Assembly (NCBI RefSeq): GCF_000760095.1 | Contig: NZ_JNAR01000005.1 | Location: 1 to 64,000, forward strand | Length of the DNA stretch: 64,000 bases | Direction: 5' to 3' | From: Prochlorococcus marinus str. MIT 9401 | GTDB taxonomy: Bacteria; Cyanobacteriota; Cyanobacteriia; PCC-6307; Cyanobiaceae | Shown: piece after piece, positions 29,138-39,640 of the stretch | Layout of the letters: every line of letters starts with the position of its first letter | Numbering within the stretch: the first letter of the stretch is position 1 | The notes under the pieces: generated by a model | Databases searched by the model: none | What the model was told of the DNA's origin: nothing | What the model saw: the letters and a program-made list of their open reading frames with translations, nothing else | Program-made: the position numbers and the translations under genes

Positions 29138-29530
29138 ATGCTAATTTTTTTCACAATACTACTCATTATTTTTATTCTATTAATATTATATATTTTTAAA
29201 AAAAGCATTTTCAAAAAGATAATTAATATAAATAAAATTCACTTAAAAAAACTTATAAAAAATAAAAATCACAATATTAAATATCCAGTTGAAAAGAATA
29301 GTTTTTCGTACAAACATAAAGATAATACATATTCAGCATTTCAAAAAAAATCTCAAAGAACTAGGATGTTAAAACTATTTCGAAGTAACACAAAAGATAA
29401 ATTAAAAGCACTCCAGATTGCAGAGGAATTAGCAGACAAATCAACATTATCTATTTTAAGAAAAGGTTTAAGAGATACTTCTCCTGAAATAGTAGAAATT
29501 TCTGCTAAGTTAATAAGAAATTTTAAGTGA
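29138..29530 (+). CDS. Membrane-anchored HEAT-repeat-like small protein
   Basis: 130 residues. One strongly hydrophobic segment (about 2-21) is followed by a Lys-rich stretch and a helical C-terminus (KALQIAEELADKSTLSILRKGLRDTSPEIVEISAKLIRNF) that looks like one and a half HEAT/ARM repeats. No family was named with confidence. It is divergent from psaI (92 bp) and convergent with the GT2 gene (4 bp). Function unknown. Confidence 0.6.
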   Translation: MLIFFTILLIIFILLILYIFKKSIFKKIININKIHLKKLIKNKNHNIKYPVEKNSFSYKHKDNTYSAFQKKSQRTRMLKLFRSNTKDKLKALQIAEELADKSTLSILRKGLRDTSPEIVEISAKLIRNFK

Positions 29531-29534
29531 AAGT

Positions 29535-30497
29535 TTAATTTTTTGTTTTACCATGAATTTTTCTAATTCTATAAATAGGTCTGTCTTGACTTTCATGATA
29601 AGTCCTTATTAAAAGTTCACTTAATAATCCAAAGCTAAATAACTGAACCCCTGCAATTCCTAATATGAGTGCAAACATAAGCATGGGACGGCTTCCAATA
29701 TCGTCTCCCAATATTTTTATAACTAACAAGTAAGAAGACATAGAAAAACTTAAAAATATACTTATAATCCCAACGAAACCAAATCCATACATTGGTCTTG
29801 TCAAGAATTTAGTCATAAACCAAACAGTTAGTAAATCCATTAAAACTCTGAAAGTTCTATCAATTCCATATTTACTTCTTCCATATTTTCGACTTCTATG
29901 ATTAACCTTAATTTCTTTAATTTGTGCTCCTTCAATATTTGCTAAAACAGGTAAAAATCTATGAAGTTCTCCATATAGCTTAATATCATCTATTATTTCT
30001 TTTTTAAAAGCCTTTAATGAACAGCCATAATCATGCAATTTTAAGCCTGTTACACTAGCAATTAATTTATTTGCTATTTTTGATGGAATCTTCCTATTAA
30101 GTAATTTATCCTTCCTATCAAACCTCCATCCACATATCAAATCATAGCCTAAATTTAATTCCGCAATCAATTTAGGAATATCATTTGGATCATTTTGCAG
30201 GTCACCGTCTAAAGTGACAACAATATTACCATTGGAATTATCAAAACCGGCAGACATTGCAGCTGTTTGTCCATAATTTTTGCGCAGAGAAATAACTGAT
30301 AATTCTTTCATTTTAAGAGCTATTTCTTCTATTACTGTTTGAGTATTATCTTGAGAACCATCATTTACGACAATCAACTCAAAATTTAATTCATTAGTTT
30401 GCATCACACTCTTGACTTCATCTAATAGAAAACCAATACTCTCACTTTCATTAAAAACTGGGATAATAATAGAAATTAAATTGCTTATTTCTGCCAT
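29535..30497 (-). CDS. Polyprenyl-phosphate glycosyltransferase (GT2, GtrB/DPM1-like)
   Basis: 320 residues. The GT-A domain starts ISIIIPVFNESESIGFLLDE, with VVNDGSQDNT and the donor/metal motif in VTLDGDLQNDP. The acceptor region YGCSLKAFKKE and two C-terminal transmembrane helices (about 232-255 and 267-292) are typical of the GtrB/DPM family, which loads a hexose onto undecaprenyl phosphate. Unlike the GT2 enzyme at 4602 it has the membrane anchor. It lies between psaI/psaL and psaB but is separated from psaB by a terminator. Confidence 0.88.
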   Translation of the reverse strand: MAEISNLISIIIPVFNESESIGFLLDEVKSVMQTNELNFELIVVNDGSQDNTQTVIEEIALKMKELSVISLRKNYGQTAAMSAGFDNSNGNIVVTLDGDLQNDPNDIPKLIAELNLGYDLICGWRFDRKDKLLNRKIPSKIANKLIASVTGLKLHDYGCSLKAFKKEIIDDIKLYGELHRFLPVLANIEGAQIKEIKVNHRSRKYGRSKYGIDRTFRVLMDLLTVWFMTKFLTRPMYGFGFVGIISIFLSFSMSSYLLVIKILGDDIGSRPMLMFALILGIAGVQLFSFGLLSELLIRTYHESQDRPIYRIRKIHGKTKN

Positions 30498-30556
30498 ATA
30501 TTTTTTAAGATTATAATCATATAATTTTAACTTAATTTAGAGCCATAAAATTAAAC

Positions 30557-30585
30557 AAAAAAAATCACCACTAAAGTGGTGATTT
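30557..30585 (-). terminator. Intrinsic terminator of psaA-psaB
   Basis: On the minus strand an 11-bp perfect stem AAATCACCACT/AGTGGTGATTT (30585-30575 with 30572-30562) is followed by an uninterrupted T run reaching 30557, about 20 bp after the psaB stop. This is the cleanest intrinsic terminator in the window. Confidence 0.9.
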
Positions 30586-30605
30586 GAATGTATGGTTTGG
30601 TAAAT

Positions 30606-32834
30606 TTAACCAAACTTACCAGAAGTAGATGCAATGACAAATGCACCGAATGTCAATATATTTCCAATTGTAAAATGAGCTAGACCTACTAATCTTGCTT
30701 GAACAATTGAAAGAGCAACAGGCTTATCCCTCCAACCAACAAGGTTAGCGATAGGTGTACGCTGATGAGCCCAAACTAATGTTTCTATTAATTCTTGCCA
30801 GTAACCACGCCATGATATTAAGAACATGAAACCAGTAGCCCAAACTAGGTGGCCGAATAAGAACATCCAAGCCCATGGAGATAAGGAATTAACTCCAAAT
30901 GGATTGTAACCGTTAATTAGTTGAGCAGAATTTAACCAAAGATAGTCTCTGAACCAGCCCATTAAATAAGTTCCTGATTCATTAAATTGAGCTACGTTAC
31001 CCTGCCATATTGCTAAATGCTTCCAATGCCAGTAAAAAGTTACCCATGCTATTAGATTTAATGCCCAAAACATTGCTAGGTACATAGCATCCCAAGATGA
31101 ACTATCACAAGTACCTCCACGACCAGGACCATCACAAGGGAATGCATAACCTAAGTCTTTCTTATCAGGAATTAATTTTGTGCCTCTAGCATCAAGTGCT
31201 CCTTTAATAAGAATTAAAGCTGTTGTATGTAGTCCTAGAGCAATAGCATGATGAACTAAGAAATCAGCAGGTCCAATCGGTAAGAATGCGCTTAATGCAT
31301 CTTGTCTATTGATCAGATCCATCCAGTAATGATTTCCTGGTAAAGAATTTGCAGCAATAGTTGCAGAGCTAGTTGGATCAGATAATAAAGCATTAAAACC
31401 ATACATCATCTTACCTTGTGCAGCTTGAACGAATTGAGCAAATACAGGCTCAATAAGAATTTGCTTTTCAGGATTACCAAAAGCTACTACAACATCGTTG
31501 TGCACATAAATTCCAAGAGTATGGAATCCAAGCAGCATTGTTACCCAACTGAGGTGGCTTATCAAAGCTTCCTTTGTTCCAAGAACTCTTGCCAATACAT
31601 TATCTTTGTTTAATTCGGGATCGTAATCTCTGACAAAGAAAATAGCTCCGTGAGCAAATGCTCCAACCATCAAGAACATAGCTATATACTGATGATGGCT
31701 ATAAAGAGCTGATTGAGTAGTGTAATCTCTCGCAATAAAAGCATAAGAAGGAAGAGCTCCCATATGTTGAGCTACAAGAGATGTTGCTACTCCAAGAGAT
31801 GCTAATGCTAGTCCTAGTTGGAAGTGTAATGAGTTATTTACAGTCTCATAAATTCCATCATGATTGATTCCAAAACTACCTTTATGAGGATCATTTGGAT
31901 GTCTAGTATTATGAGCTTCAGTTATTTCCTTGAGACTATGACCTATACCAAAGGTATTTCTATACATATGACCAGCAATTACAAAAACTGTACCGATTGC
32001 AATATGGTGATGAGCAATATCAGTAAGCCATAGTGCTTCACTTTGAGGATGAAGACCTCCTAAGAAAGTAAAGATTGCTGTTCCAGCTCCTTCAGCTGTT
32101 CCAAATACTTGATCTAAAGAATCAGGATTTTGGGCATATGCTCCCCAGTTTAAAGTAAAGAAAGGAGCTAATCCTGCAGGGTGTGGAAGAACTGTTAACC
32201 AGTTATCCCAACCTACATGTTGGCCTCTTGATTCAGGTATAGCAACATGAACTAAATGACCAGTCCAAGCAATACTACTAAAACCAAACAAAACAGCTAA
32301 GTGATGATTTAATCTTGCCTCTGCATTTTTAAACCAAGCTAGTGAAGGTCTAAATTTTGGTTGTAAATGTAACCAACCAGCAAATAAAGTCCAACAAGCC
32401 AGAATACTCATAAATATTGATGCTTGGAAGAGTTGCTCGTTAGTTCTCATTCCAATTGTGTACCACCAATGGTAGAGACCTGAGTAAGCTATGTTTACTG
32501 GACCACTTGCTCCAGCTTGTGTCATAGCTTCTGTGATGCCAGATCCAAAATGAGGGTCCCATATAGCATGAGCTATAGGGCGAACATGAGTTGGATCGAG
32601 TACAAATTGCTCAAAGTTACCCTGCCAAGCAATATGAAATAAGTTACCAGCTACCCAGAGAGCGATTATTGCTAGATGTCCAAAATGTGTAGAGAATAGC
32701 TTCTGATAAAGTTTTTCTTCAGTCATACCATCATGACTTTCAAAGTCATGAGCAGTAGCTATTCCGTACCATATTCGTCGGGTTGTGGGGTCCTGAGCTA
32801 GACCCTGGTTAAATGATGGAAATTTTGTTGCCAT
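30606..32834 (-). CDS. psaB: Photosystem I core protein PsaB (P700 apoprotein A2)
   Basis: 742-residue reaction-centre subunit with eleven transmembrane helices that, with PsaA, binds P700, A0, A1 and the FX cluster. The FX motif [12 protein letters not shown] provides C567 and C576. Many His residues in the helices (for example [10 protein letters not shown]) are chlorophyll ligands. It starts 27 bp after psaA and ends at a strong terminator. Confidence 0.99.
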   Translation of the reverse strand: MATKFPSFNQGLAQDPTTRRIWYGIATAHDFESHDGMTEEKLYQKLFSTHFGHLAIIALWVAGNLFHIAWQGNFEQFVLDPTHVRPIAHAIWDPHFGSGITEAMTQAGASGPVNIAYSGLYHWWYTIGMRTNEQLFQASIFMSILACWTLFAGWLHLQPKFRPSLAWFKNAEARLNHHLAVLFGFSSIAWTGHLVHVAIPESRGQHVGWDNWLTVLPHPAGLAPFFTLNWGAYAQNPDSLDQVFGTAEGAGTAIFTFLGGLHPQSEALWLTDIAHHHIAIGTVFVIAGHMYRNTFGIGHSLKEITEAHNTRHPNDPHKGSFGINHDGIYETVNNSLHFQLGLALASLGVATSLVAQHMGALPSYAFIARDYTTQSALYSHHQYIAMFLMVGAFAHGAIFFVRDYDPELNKDNVLARVLGTKEALISHLSWVTMLLGFHTLGIYVHNDVVVAFGNPEKQILIEPVFAQFVQAAQGKMMYGFNALLSDPTSSATIAANSLPGNHYWMDLINRQDALSAFLPIGPADFLVHHAIALGLHTTALILIKGALDARGTKLIPDKKDLGYAFPCDGPGRGGTCDSSSWDAMYLAMFWALNLIAWVTFYWHWKHLAIWQGNVAQFNESGTYLMGWFRDYLWLNSAQLINGYNPFGVNSLSPWAWMFLFGHLVWATGFMFLISWRGYWQELIETLVWAHQRTPIANLVGWRDKPVALSIVQARLVGLAHFTIGNILTFGAFVIASTSGKFG

Positions 32835-32861
32835 TGAATTAAAAAGGTGAAGTTCAGGTTA

Positions 32862-35165
32862 TTAGCCCAGCCCGAAAAGGCGAGCGTGGAAGAAGGCCCA
32901 TGTGGTGGCTATACCACCGACAAGGAAGTGTGTTACACCTACTGCTCGACCTTGAGTGATAGATAGAGCTCTAGGTTGGATAGTTGGAGCGACTTTAAGT
33001 TTGTTGTGTGCCCAAACGATTGATTCGAATAATTCTTGCCAATATCCTCTTCCGCTGAATAGGAACATCAAACTAAATGCCCAAATGAAGTGTGCACCTA
33101 AGAACATCAAACCATACATACTAATTGCTTGACCATAACTAGTTAATACCTGGGAAGCTTGTGCCCACAAGAAGTCTCTAAGCCAACCATTAATAGTTAT
33201 GGAGCTTTGTGCAAAATTACCTCCTGTCAGTCCCCAAACATCACTTTGCATTTTCCAAGAGAAGTGGAATATAACAATAGATATAGTGTTGTACATCCAG
33301 AAAAGGGCAAGAAATACATGGTCCCATGAAGAAACTTGGCATGTACCACCTCTTCCAGGTCCATCACAAGGGAACCTAAAACCCAATGAAGCTTTATCAG
33401 GAATTAATCTTGAACTTCTTGCATAAAGTACCCCTTTTAGCAGTATCAAAACAGTTACGTGAATTTGGAAAGCGTGAATATGATGAATCATTAAATCTGC
33501 TGTTCCTAGTGGTATTGCCTTCATTGCAATTTTTCCACCAATACTGATAGTTTCGCCGTTAAATACTTCACTAAGAGCCTTATGAGGTAGAGCTTCTGCA
33601 GTACCAGCCAATATTGAAGTCCCAACTGCTGAAGCTTGAATGCTCTGAACCCACTGAGCGAAGATAGGCTGAAGTTGGATAGCAGAGTCACTGAACATGT
33701 CTTGCGGTCTGCCTAAAGCTCTCATAGTGTCATTGTGAATATAAAGACCAAAGCTATGGAAACCTAACCACATACAAACCCAGTTGAGGTGACTAATCAC
33801 AGCATCTCTTGCCTTAAGTATTCTATCTAATACATTATCAATATTCTTTGCAGGGTCATAGTCTCTTACCATTGCAATTCCAGCATGTGCACCTGCACCA
33901 ACTATGAATAAAGCTCCAATCCACATGTGATGTGTGAAAGTACCCAATACAGTCATGTAATCAATTGCCATATAAGGGTATGGAGGCATTGCGTACATGT
34001 GGTGAGAGACAACAATGGTTATGGATCCAAGCATTGCCAAATTAACTGCTAACTGAGCATGTCTACTTTCAGCCATAAATTCGAACAGACCTTGATGACC
34101 TCTAGGTGCTGGGAATAAAATTGGATCTCCTTGCTGTGAATCTAAAATTTCTTTCATACTGTGACCAATTCCATAATTGGTTCTATACATATGACCAGCA
34201 ATTATGAATAAAACAGCTATAGCAACATGATGATGAGAAACATCAGTCATCCATAAGCTTCCTGTTACAGGATTAAGACCACCCTTGAAAGTTAGAAAAT
34301 CTGAAAAAGCAAACCAGTTCAAGCTAAAGAAATTACCAGTTCCACTAGCTAAGCCTGGGAAAATCTGACCTATAATTTGAGGATCACAAAGCTGATGAGG
34401 CATTGGCATATCAGCAATTGAAGCTATTTCTTTACCGTTAATTATTAGAGGATTCCCTGCGTCAATAGCATCTAACAAAGCTGCTGTAGGAGCACCAATA
34501 TGGATACAATGACCTGCCCAAGCAAGAGAACCTAACCCTAAAAGACCGGCCAGATGATGATTCATCATAGACTCAACATCTTGGAACCACTCCATTTTTG
34601 GAGCTGCTTTGTGATAGTGAAATATACCAGCATGAAGCATTAAGGCAGCCATAACTACAGCTCCGATAGCCAGAGCCATTAGTTCTGATTCGTTTGTGAT
34701 GCCCCAAGCTCTCCACATCTGGAATATACCTGAGCTTATTTGAATTCCGTTGTAGTTTGCGCCAAGATCGCCATTTAGCATTTCTTGTCCAACAATTGCC
34801 CATACTTGCTGAGCGCCAGGCTTAACATGTGTTGGATCAGCTAACCAACCTGTATAGTTTGAAAATCTAGCTCCATGGAAAAATGCAGCACTCATCCATA
34901 TGAAGATTACAGCAAGATGTCCAAAATGAGCTGAAAATATTTTTCGTGTAGCTTCTTCTGCATCGCCAGCATGCACATCGAAGTCATGGGCATCGGCATG
35001 TAAATTCCAGATCCAAGTTGTAGTTTTTGGACCCTTAGATAATTTACTGGACCAGAAACCTGGTTTATCTAATTTGGCAAAATCAATAGGTCTTGGATCA
35101 GCCTTTACAGGATCTTCCAAAACTTTTTTGTTTTTTTCTCCACTTTCTGGTGGGCTGATGGTCAT
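32862..35165 (-). CDS. psaA: Photosystem I core protein PsaA (P700 apoprotein A1)
   Basis: 767-residue partner of PsaB, with eleven predicted membrane helices and FX ligands C600 and C609 in [12 protein letters not shown]. The start at 35165 is supported by a GAGGTG Shine-Dalgarno (35175-35170) five bases upstream. First gene of the psaAB operon. Confidence 0.99.
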   Translation of the reverse strand: MTISPPESGEKNKKVLEDPVKADPRPIDFAKLDKPGFWSSKLSKGPKTTTWIWNLHADAHDFDVHAGDAEEATRKIFSAHFGHLAVIFIWMSAAFFHGARFSNYTGWLADPTHVKPGAQQVWAIVGQEMLNGDLGANYNGIQISSGIFQMWRAWGITNESELMALAIGAVVMAALMLHAGIFHYHKAAPKMEWFQDVESMMNHHLAGLLGLGSLAWAGHCIHIGAPTAALLDAIDAGNPLIINGKEIASIADMPMPHQLCDPQIIGQIFPGLASGTGNFFSLNWFAFSDFLTFKGGLNPVTGSLWMTDVSHHHVAIAVLFIIAGHMYRTNYGIGHSMKEILDSQQGDPILFPAPRGHQGLFEFMAESRHAQLAVNLAMLGSITIVVSHHMYAMPPYPYMAIDYMTVLGTFTHHMWIGALFIVGAGAHAGIAMVRDYDPAKNIDNVLDRILKARDAVISHLNWVCMWLGFHSFGLYIHNDTMRALGRPQDMFSDSAIQLQPIFAQWVQSIQASAVGTSILAGTAEALPHKALSEVFNGETISIGGKIAMKAIPLGTADLMIHHIHAFQIHVTVLILLKGVLYARSSRLIPDKASLGFRFPCDGPGRGGTCQVSSWDHVFLALFWMYNTISIVIFHFSWKMQSDVWGLTGGNFAQSSITINGWLRDFLWAQASQVLTSYGQAISMYGLMFLGAHFIWAFSLMFLFSGRGYWQELFESIVWAHNKLKVAPTIQPRALSITQGRAVGVTHFLVGGIATTWAFFHARLFGLG

Positions 35166-35503
35166 CTAGCACCTCTAAGTAATAAGTCCTTAAGTAGATT
35201 TTCTGTACCTAAAGCCTACCTTTATTAATAGTAAACTTTTTAGGAACGAACCAATCAAAATAAAGAATTTGGTTACCAAAAATAATAAGCGAAGGATTCT
35301 TTGATCATGTGACTAAGTAACAAATGTTTCACTGTTTGTTACTTTTAGATTTTTTTGTAAGATCTATTAATATGACTAGGCTTTGAGTATATATACCCAT
35401 TCTAATATGAAAATATCTTAAATATTTTTTTATATTTCACGAAAAATTTTTTTCTATACACTAACGATATATAATCTCAGCATACCAAAAATAAAATTTT
35501 AAT
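35166..35503. other. psaA-cobJ divergent spacer with a perfect dyad
   Basis: 338 bp without a gene. A perfect 10-bp inverted repeat AAGTAACAAA/TTTGTTACTT (35315-35324 and 35335-35344, 10-nt loop) lies near the middle, about 150 bp from psaA and 160 bp from cobJ. On the minus strand, TTGGTT (35253-35248) and TATTAA further down may form a psaA promoter, but this is weak. On the plus strand the dyad is followed by TTTTAGATTTTTTT, so it could also be a hairpin ending a short transcript. Confidence 0.5.
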
Positions 35504-37312
35504 TTGAAAGGCATTGCGATAGGTTTATCTAATACCTCGAAAGTTATTTTAAAAAGACTAAAGAAAACCGAATTTATTGATGAAATTTATATTGCTAGCT
35601 CATCATATGAAAAGAAATATCAAGAAAACATAATTCCTTCAATTAAGCCTAAAGAAGTTTTCCAAGAAAAATGGAAAGATTTAGATTTAATTATCTTTAT
35701 TGGTTCAATTGGAGCGTCTATTAGATTAATCAATTCATTTTTAACCTATAAAGATCAAGATCCAGGGGTAATAGTTATTGATAACAAATGTACCAAGATA
35801 GTTCCTTTAATTGGCTTACATCAATCAAATACGCAAAATATTGCATATCAAATTGCTAATTTACTTGGTGGCGAAATTATAGAAACTAATAATTTCAATA
35901 ATCAAAGCCTCTTAAATCTTGATGCATTTGGGAATCAATGGGGTTGGAAAAGATCTGGCAATGTAAATGATTGGTCAAAACTAGTGATTAAACAAGCCAA
36001 GAACGAAGAAATATTTTGCAAACAAATATCTGGTAATAGCTTATGGAAAACTTCAAAATCAGCTGAGAGTATTAATCACATAGATAAAAAAGATACTGAA
36101 AACTCAGATTCAACATTTCATGTGAGCATATTTGAAAATCATGAAACAAGTTGGCATCCGCCCGTATTATGGGTTGGTATTGGATGTGAAAGAAATACAA
36201 GCAAAGAATTAATAACAAATTCTTTAAATAATTTTTTAGAGTCAGGAAATTTATCACAACAATCAATTGCGGGATTTGCAACTATTGATATTAAAAAAGA
36301 TGAGAAAGGAATTTTAGAACTTGCTAAAGAAAAAAACTTGCCTATAAAGTTTTTTAGCAAAGAAGATCTTACAAAAATAATTGTTCCAAATCCATCAAAT
36401 GTTGTGCAAAATGAAATCGGCACCCCTTCCGTAGCAGAAGCCTCTTGCTTACTAGCAGCAGGAGAAGAATCAAAATTATTACAAGAAAAAAGAATTTTTA
36501 AAAATCAATCTGGGGCAGTAACTATCGCTGTAGCAGAATCAAAAAATCAATATAATCCAACCCATGGCGAAATCCATATTATTGGAAGTGGGCCTGGTGA
36601 TATCTCTTTCCTAACCAATAATGCAAGAAAAGCACTTTCAAGATGCACTGTTTGGATTGGATACAAAATGTATCTAGATTTAATTAAACCATTAAAAAGA
36701 AGTGACCAAGTTTTAATTGAAAGTAAACTTACTGAAGAAAAAGACAGGTGCAGCAAAGCAATAAAATTAGCCGAAGAAGGAATAAAAGTAGCCTTAATTT
36801 CGTCAGGGGAATCTGGATTTTATGGCATGGCTGGTTTGCTTTTAGAATTAATCCAAAAAATCAAAAAAGAATATAGACCTTACTTTGAGATACATCCTGG
36901 TATAAGTAGTGTCCAATTAGCGGCTGCAATTAGTGGAGCTCCACTAATGAATGACTTTTGTTCTATAAGTTTGAGTGATAAATTAACACCCTGGTCTTTA
37001 ATAGAAAAAAGAATTGAAGGAGCTCTTTTAGGTGACTTTGTAATAACATTATTCAATCCTCAATCAGTTGAAAGAAATTGGCAGCTAAAAAGTGCAATCG
37101 ACCTATGTTTAAAAACTAGACATGGTGATACTCCCGTTTTAATAGCTAGACAAGTAGGCAGAGAAAATCAATCTAGAAGATTCTGTACTTTAAACAACAT
37201 TCCCTTTAAAGAAATAGATATGTTATCAATAATTATTATTGGCAATTCTCAGACCACTCTTGTAGATGAAATATTTCTTACTCCAAGAGGGTATTTACAA
37301 AATCAACTTTAG
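35504..37312 (+). CDS. cobJ: CbiG-CobJ fusion, precorrin-3B C17-methyltransferase
   Basis: 602 residues joining two corrin-ring enzymes: CbiG-type N-terminal and C-terminal domains (residues ~1-120 and ~205-350; GSIGASIRL, VGIGCERNTS, GTPSVAEASCLLAAG) and a SAM-dependent tetrapyrrole methylase from about 353 (HIIGSGPGDISFLT, ALISSGESGFYGMAG, HPGISSVQLAAA). CbiG opens the ring lactone and CobJ/CbiH contracts the ring by C17 methylation, consecutive steps of cobalamin synthesis. Such fusions are known in cyanobacteria. TTG start; no good Shine-Dalgarno. Divergent from psaA. Confidence 0.92.
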   Translation: MKGIAIGLSNTSKVILKRLKKTEFIDEIYIASSSYEKKYQENIIPSIKPKEVFQEKWKDLDLIIFIGSIGASIRLINSFLTYKDQDPGVIVIDNKCTKIVPLIGLHQSNTQNIAYQIANLLGGEIIETNNFNNQSLLNLDAFGNQWGWKRSGNVNDWSKLVIKQAKNEEIFCKQISGNSLWKTSKSAESINHIDKKDTENSDSTFHVSIFENHETSWHPPVLWVGIGCERNTSKELITNSLNNFLESGNLSQQSIAGFATIDIKKDEKGILELAKEKNLPIKFFSKEDLTKIIVPNPSNVVQNEIGTPSVAEASCLLAAGEESKLLQEKRIFKNQSGAVTIAVAESKNQYNPTHGEIHIIGSGPGDISFLTNNARKALSRCTVWIGYKMYLDLIKPLKRSDQVLIESKLTEEKDRCSKAIKLAEEGIKVALISSGESGFYGMAGLLLELIQKIKKEYRPYFEIHPGISSVQLAAAISGAPLMNDFCSISLSDKLTPWSLIEKRIEGALLGDFVITLFNPQSVERNWQLKSAIDLCLKTRHGDTPVLIARQVGRENQSRRFCTLNNIPFKEIDMLSIIIIGNSQTTLVDEIFLTPRGYLQNQL

Positions 37313-37399
37313 GCAATTCATAAATTTATAAATAGGATGTTTCTTTGCTTTTTTTTAATAAGGATACTAATCTTTTATAAAAGTATCTAAGAAAATTCA

Positions 37400-38188
37400 T
37401 TGAAAATTATTGGTTTAATTTTGTTTGATATTGATGGTGTAATACGCAGCGTAGAAAATAGTTACAGACTTTCACTAAAAAAAACAGTTTACAAATTTTC
37501 TGGATGGGAACCAAGTTATATAGATATTGACAATGCAAAAAATGAAGGGATATGGAATAATGACTGGGATTTAAGTTTAGAACTTATCAAAAGATTTATA
37601 AAAAAAGAGAACTTAAACCTTAAAATTCCACCAAGAAATGAAATAGTTAAATGTTTTGAAGAATTTTATTTTGGAGGAGATCCAAATAAAGATAGTAAAT
37701 ATTGGTCTGGATTCATTATAAATGAGGAGTTATTAGTGGATAAAAAGTTTTTTGATTTCATAAAAAACAATGGAATAACTTGGGGATTTGTGAGTGGCGC
37801 AGAATCTGCTTCTGCAAAATTTGTTTTAGAAAAACGACTTGGACTAAAATCACCACCATTAATATCTATGGGAGATGCCCCTGATAAGCCTGATCCTAGA
37901 GGTTTTATTAACTTATCAAAAAAGCTTCTTGGAGATAAACTTGGCGAATCAAATATTCCCATTGCATATGTAGGAGATACTATTGCAGATATAAAAACAG
38001 TTGTAAACGCTAGAAAAGAAATACCATCTCAGAAATTCATAAGTATTGGAATAGCTCCCCCTCATTTACATTTAAAGTCTCGATTAAAAGAACGTAATTC
38101 ATACGAAAAAAAACTACAAAATGCAGGAGCTGATTTGATTCTAAATTCTATTTATGATCTAAAAAATATTAATCTTGACTTGTTTTAA
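37400..38188 (+). CDS. HAD-superfamily hydrolase (subfamily IA)
   Basis: 262 residues with the HAD nucleophile motif F-D10-I-D12-G-V, a helical cap (about 15-110), motif II VSGA, and motif IV GDTIADIKT (about 194). It resembles the cyanobacterial TIGR01548-type HAD-IA proteins of unknown substrate. The start is TTG at 37400, just before the conserved core. It follows cobJ by 87 bp, with no terminator hairpin recognised between them. Confidence 0.75.
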   Translation: MKIIGLILFDIDGVIRSVENSYRLSLKKTVYKFSGWEPSYIDIDNAKNEGIWNNDWDLSLELIKRFIKKENLNLKIPPRNEIVKCFEEFYFGGDPNKDSKYWSGFIINEELLVDKKFFDFIKNNGITWGFVSGAESASAKFVLEKRLGLKSPPLISMGDAPDKPDPRGFINLSKKLLGDKLGESNIPIAYVGDTIADIKTVVNARKEIPSQKFISIGIAPPHLHLKSRLKERNSYEKKLQNAGADLILNSIYDLKNINLDLF

Positions 38189-38222
38189 AGATCTATATTT
38201 TTAAAATTTTTTCGATTAATTA

Positions 38223-38311
38223 CGGAGAGGGAGGGATTCGAACCCTCGACAAAAGTTACCTCCTGTAACTCCTTAGCAGGGAGCCGCTTTCAACCACTCA
38301 GCCACCTCTCC
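38223..38311 (-). tRNA. tRNA-Ser, anticodon GCT
   Basis: 89-nt class II tRNA on the minus strand. The acceptor arms GGAGAGG/CCTCTCC pair, with discriminator G. The anticodon stem CTCC/GGAG encloses CTGCTAA (anticodon GCT, codons AGC/AGT); a long variable arm and the T loop GTTCGAATC are present. Confidence 0.97.
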
Positions 38312-38315
38312 AGTT

Positions 38316-38342
38316 CTTATACATTATCAATTTTTCTGTCAA
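38316..38342 (-). promoter_or_regulatory. Candidate promoter of tRNA-Ser
   Basis: Minus-strand TTGACA (38342-38337) and TATAAG (38321-38316) are separated by 15 bp, four bases before the tRNA 5' end. The spacer is short, so transcription would start at or very near the mature end. Confidence 0.4.
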
Positions 38343-38372
38343 CATTCAAAATTATTTATTTAATCGAAATGT

Positions 38373-39572
38373 CTAATCAACTTGAACCCTTGGTAATCTA
38401 TTTTTAAAAGAACAAAGAATTTCCCATGGAATAGTTTTAGATTCTCTAGCCCAATCAATAGGAGAAATAGTTTTATCTCCGTCAGATCCAAGTAATATCA
38501 TGGTACTACCAACTTTAATTTCATCTGAACCTGTTATGTCAACCATCATTTGATCCATAGTTATTGATCCAACTTGGGGATAAAATTTATTATTGTATAT
38601 AGCTTTAATCTTGCCTGAAAGATTTCTTGGAACTCCATCCGCATAACCAATACTTAATACAGCCAACTTAGTTTTTCTACTACTTACAAATTTCCCTCCA
38701 TAACTTACACTTACACCTTTATCAATAATTCTTATAAATGTTACTTTAACTTTCAAAAATAAAGCTGGTTGCAAAGATTGATTTTTATCTATTTTCGCAA
38801 AAGGGTTATATCCATACATAGAAAGACCAACACGTACCATGTTGAAATGAAAATCTTTATTAAGAAGCATTCCCGCAGAATTAGCCAAATGAACCTTTAT
38901 ATTCGGATGTCTAGCAACATTAATTTGCTTTAATAATTCCTGGAACTTAAGCCTTTGTAATTGTGTACTACTTTCAGGATCTAATGAGTTATCTTCATCT
39001 GCAGATGATAAATGACTATAAATTCCCTCTATAGAAATATTTTCAAAAGATTTTATTTTTTCAAATTGCTGAACAAATTTATTAGATTCAAATCCTAATC
39101 TTGACATCCCAGTATCAACCTTAAGATGTAAAGCAAACTTCAACCCAAAGTGCTTCCCAATATTATTGCAAATTAAACATTCTCTAATGCTACTTATAGT
39201 AGGCATTAGATCATTTTTAAATGTTATTATAAAATCCTTTTTCGTATATAAATTTCCAAGAATAAGAATTGGTTTTTTAACTCCAAAAGAACGAAGCTTT
39301 ATCCCTTCTTTTAAAGTGGCAACCCCTAACTGCGAAGCTCCACCTTTTACAGCATAATCAGATACTAATTTTGCATCATGCCCATATCCGTCAGCTTTAA
39401 CAACTGCCATAAATTGACAATTTTTACTTAATTTTAATCTCAACTGTCTTACATTTGTTTCTATTGCTTTACCTTTTACTTCAATCCACGCTCTTTGTTT
39501 TGGATCGATATCTTTTTCGAAAGTTGAATAATTATCAAAATTTATTCCCTGATTAGTTTTCTGAATTTGCAT
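38373..39572 (-). CDS. alr: Alanine racemase
   Basis: 399-residue fold-type III PLP enzyme making D-alanine for peptidoglycan. The PLP lysine is K59 (AVVKADGYGHD), the opposite-face base Y291 (VSYGGKF), and MSRLGF and HLANSAG are conserved. The N-terminus has about 25 residues before the usual start of the fold. Divergent from the HNH gene. Confidence 0.95.
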   Translation of the reverse strand: MQIQKTNQGINFDNYSTFEKDIDPKQRAWIEVKGKAIETNVRQLRLKLSKNCQFMAVVKADGYGHDAKLVSDYAVKGGASQLGVATLKEGIKLRSFGVKKPILILGNLYTKKDFIITFKNDLMPTISSIRECLICNNIGKHFGLKFALHLKVDTGMSRLGFESNKFVQQFEKIKSFENISIEGIYSHLSSADEDNSLDPESSTQLQRLKFQELLKQINVARHPNIKVHLANSAGMLLNKDFHFNMVRVGLSMYGYNPFAKIDKNQSLQPALFLKVKVTFIRIIDKGVSVSYGGKFVSSRKTKLAVLSIGYADGVPRNLSGKIKAIYNNKFYPQVGSITMDQMMVDITGSDEIKVGSTMILLGSDGDKTISPIDWARESKTIPWEILCSFKNRLPRVQVD

Positions 39573-39640
39573 TAACTTTGCACAAATATATGCGCTTATT
39601 GAAATATACAGTTAGCATGACATGTAAATTGTATTTTGGC

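Noticed and set aside
32862-35165. Long reading frames antisense to psaA, tuf and fusA
   Set aside because: They are shadows of strongly conserved genes with no recognisable protein features.
37313-37399. Terminator after cobJ from the T run near 37350
   Set aside because: No stem precedes the T run; only AT palindromes are nearby.
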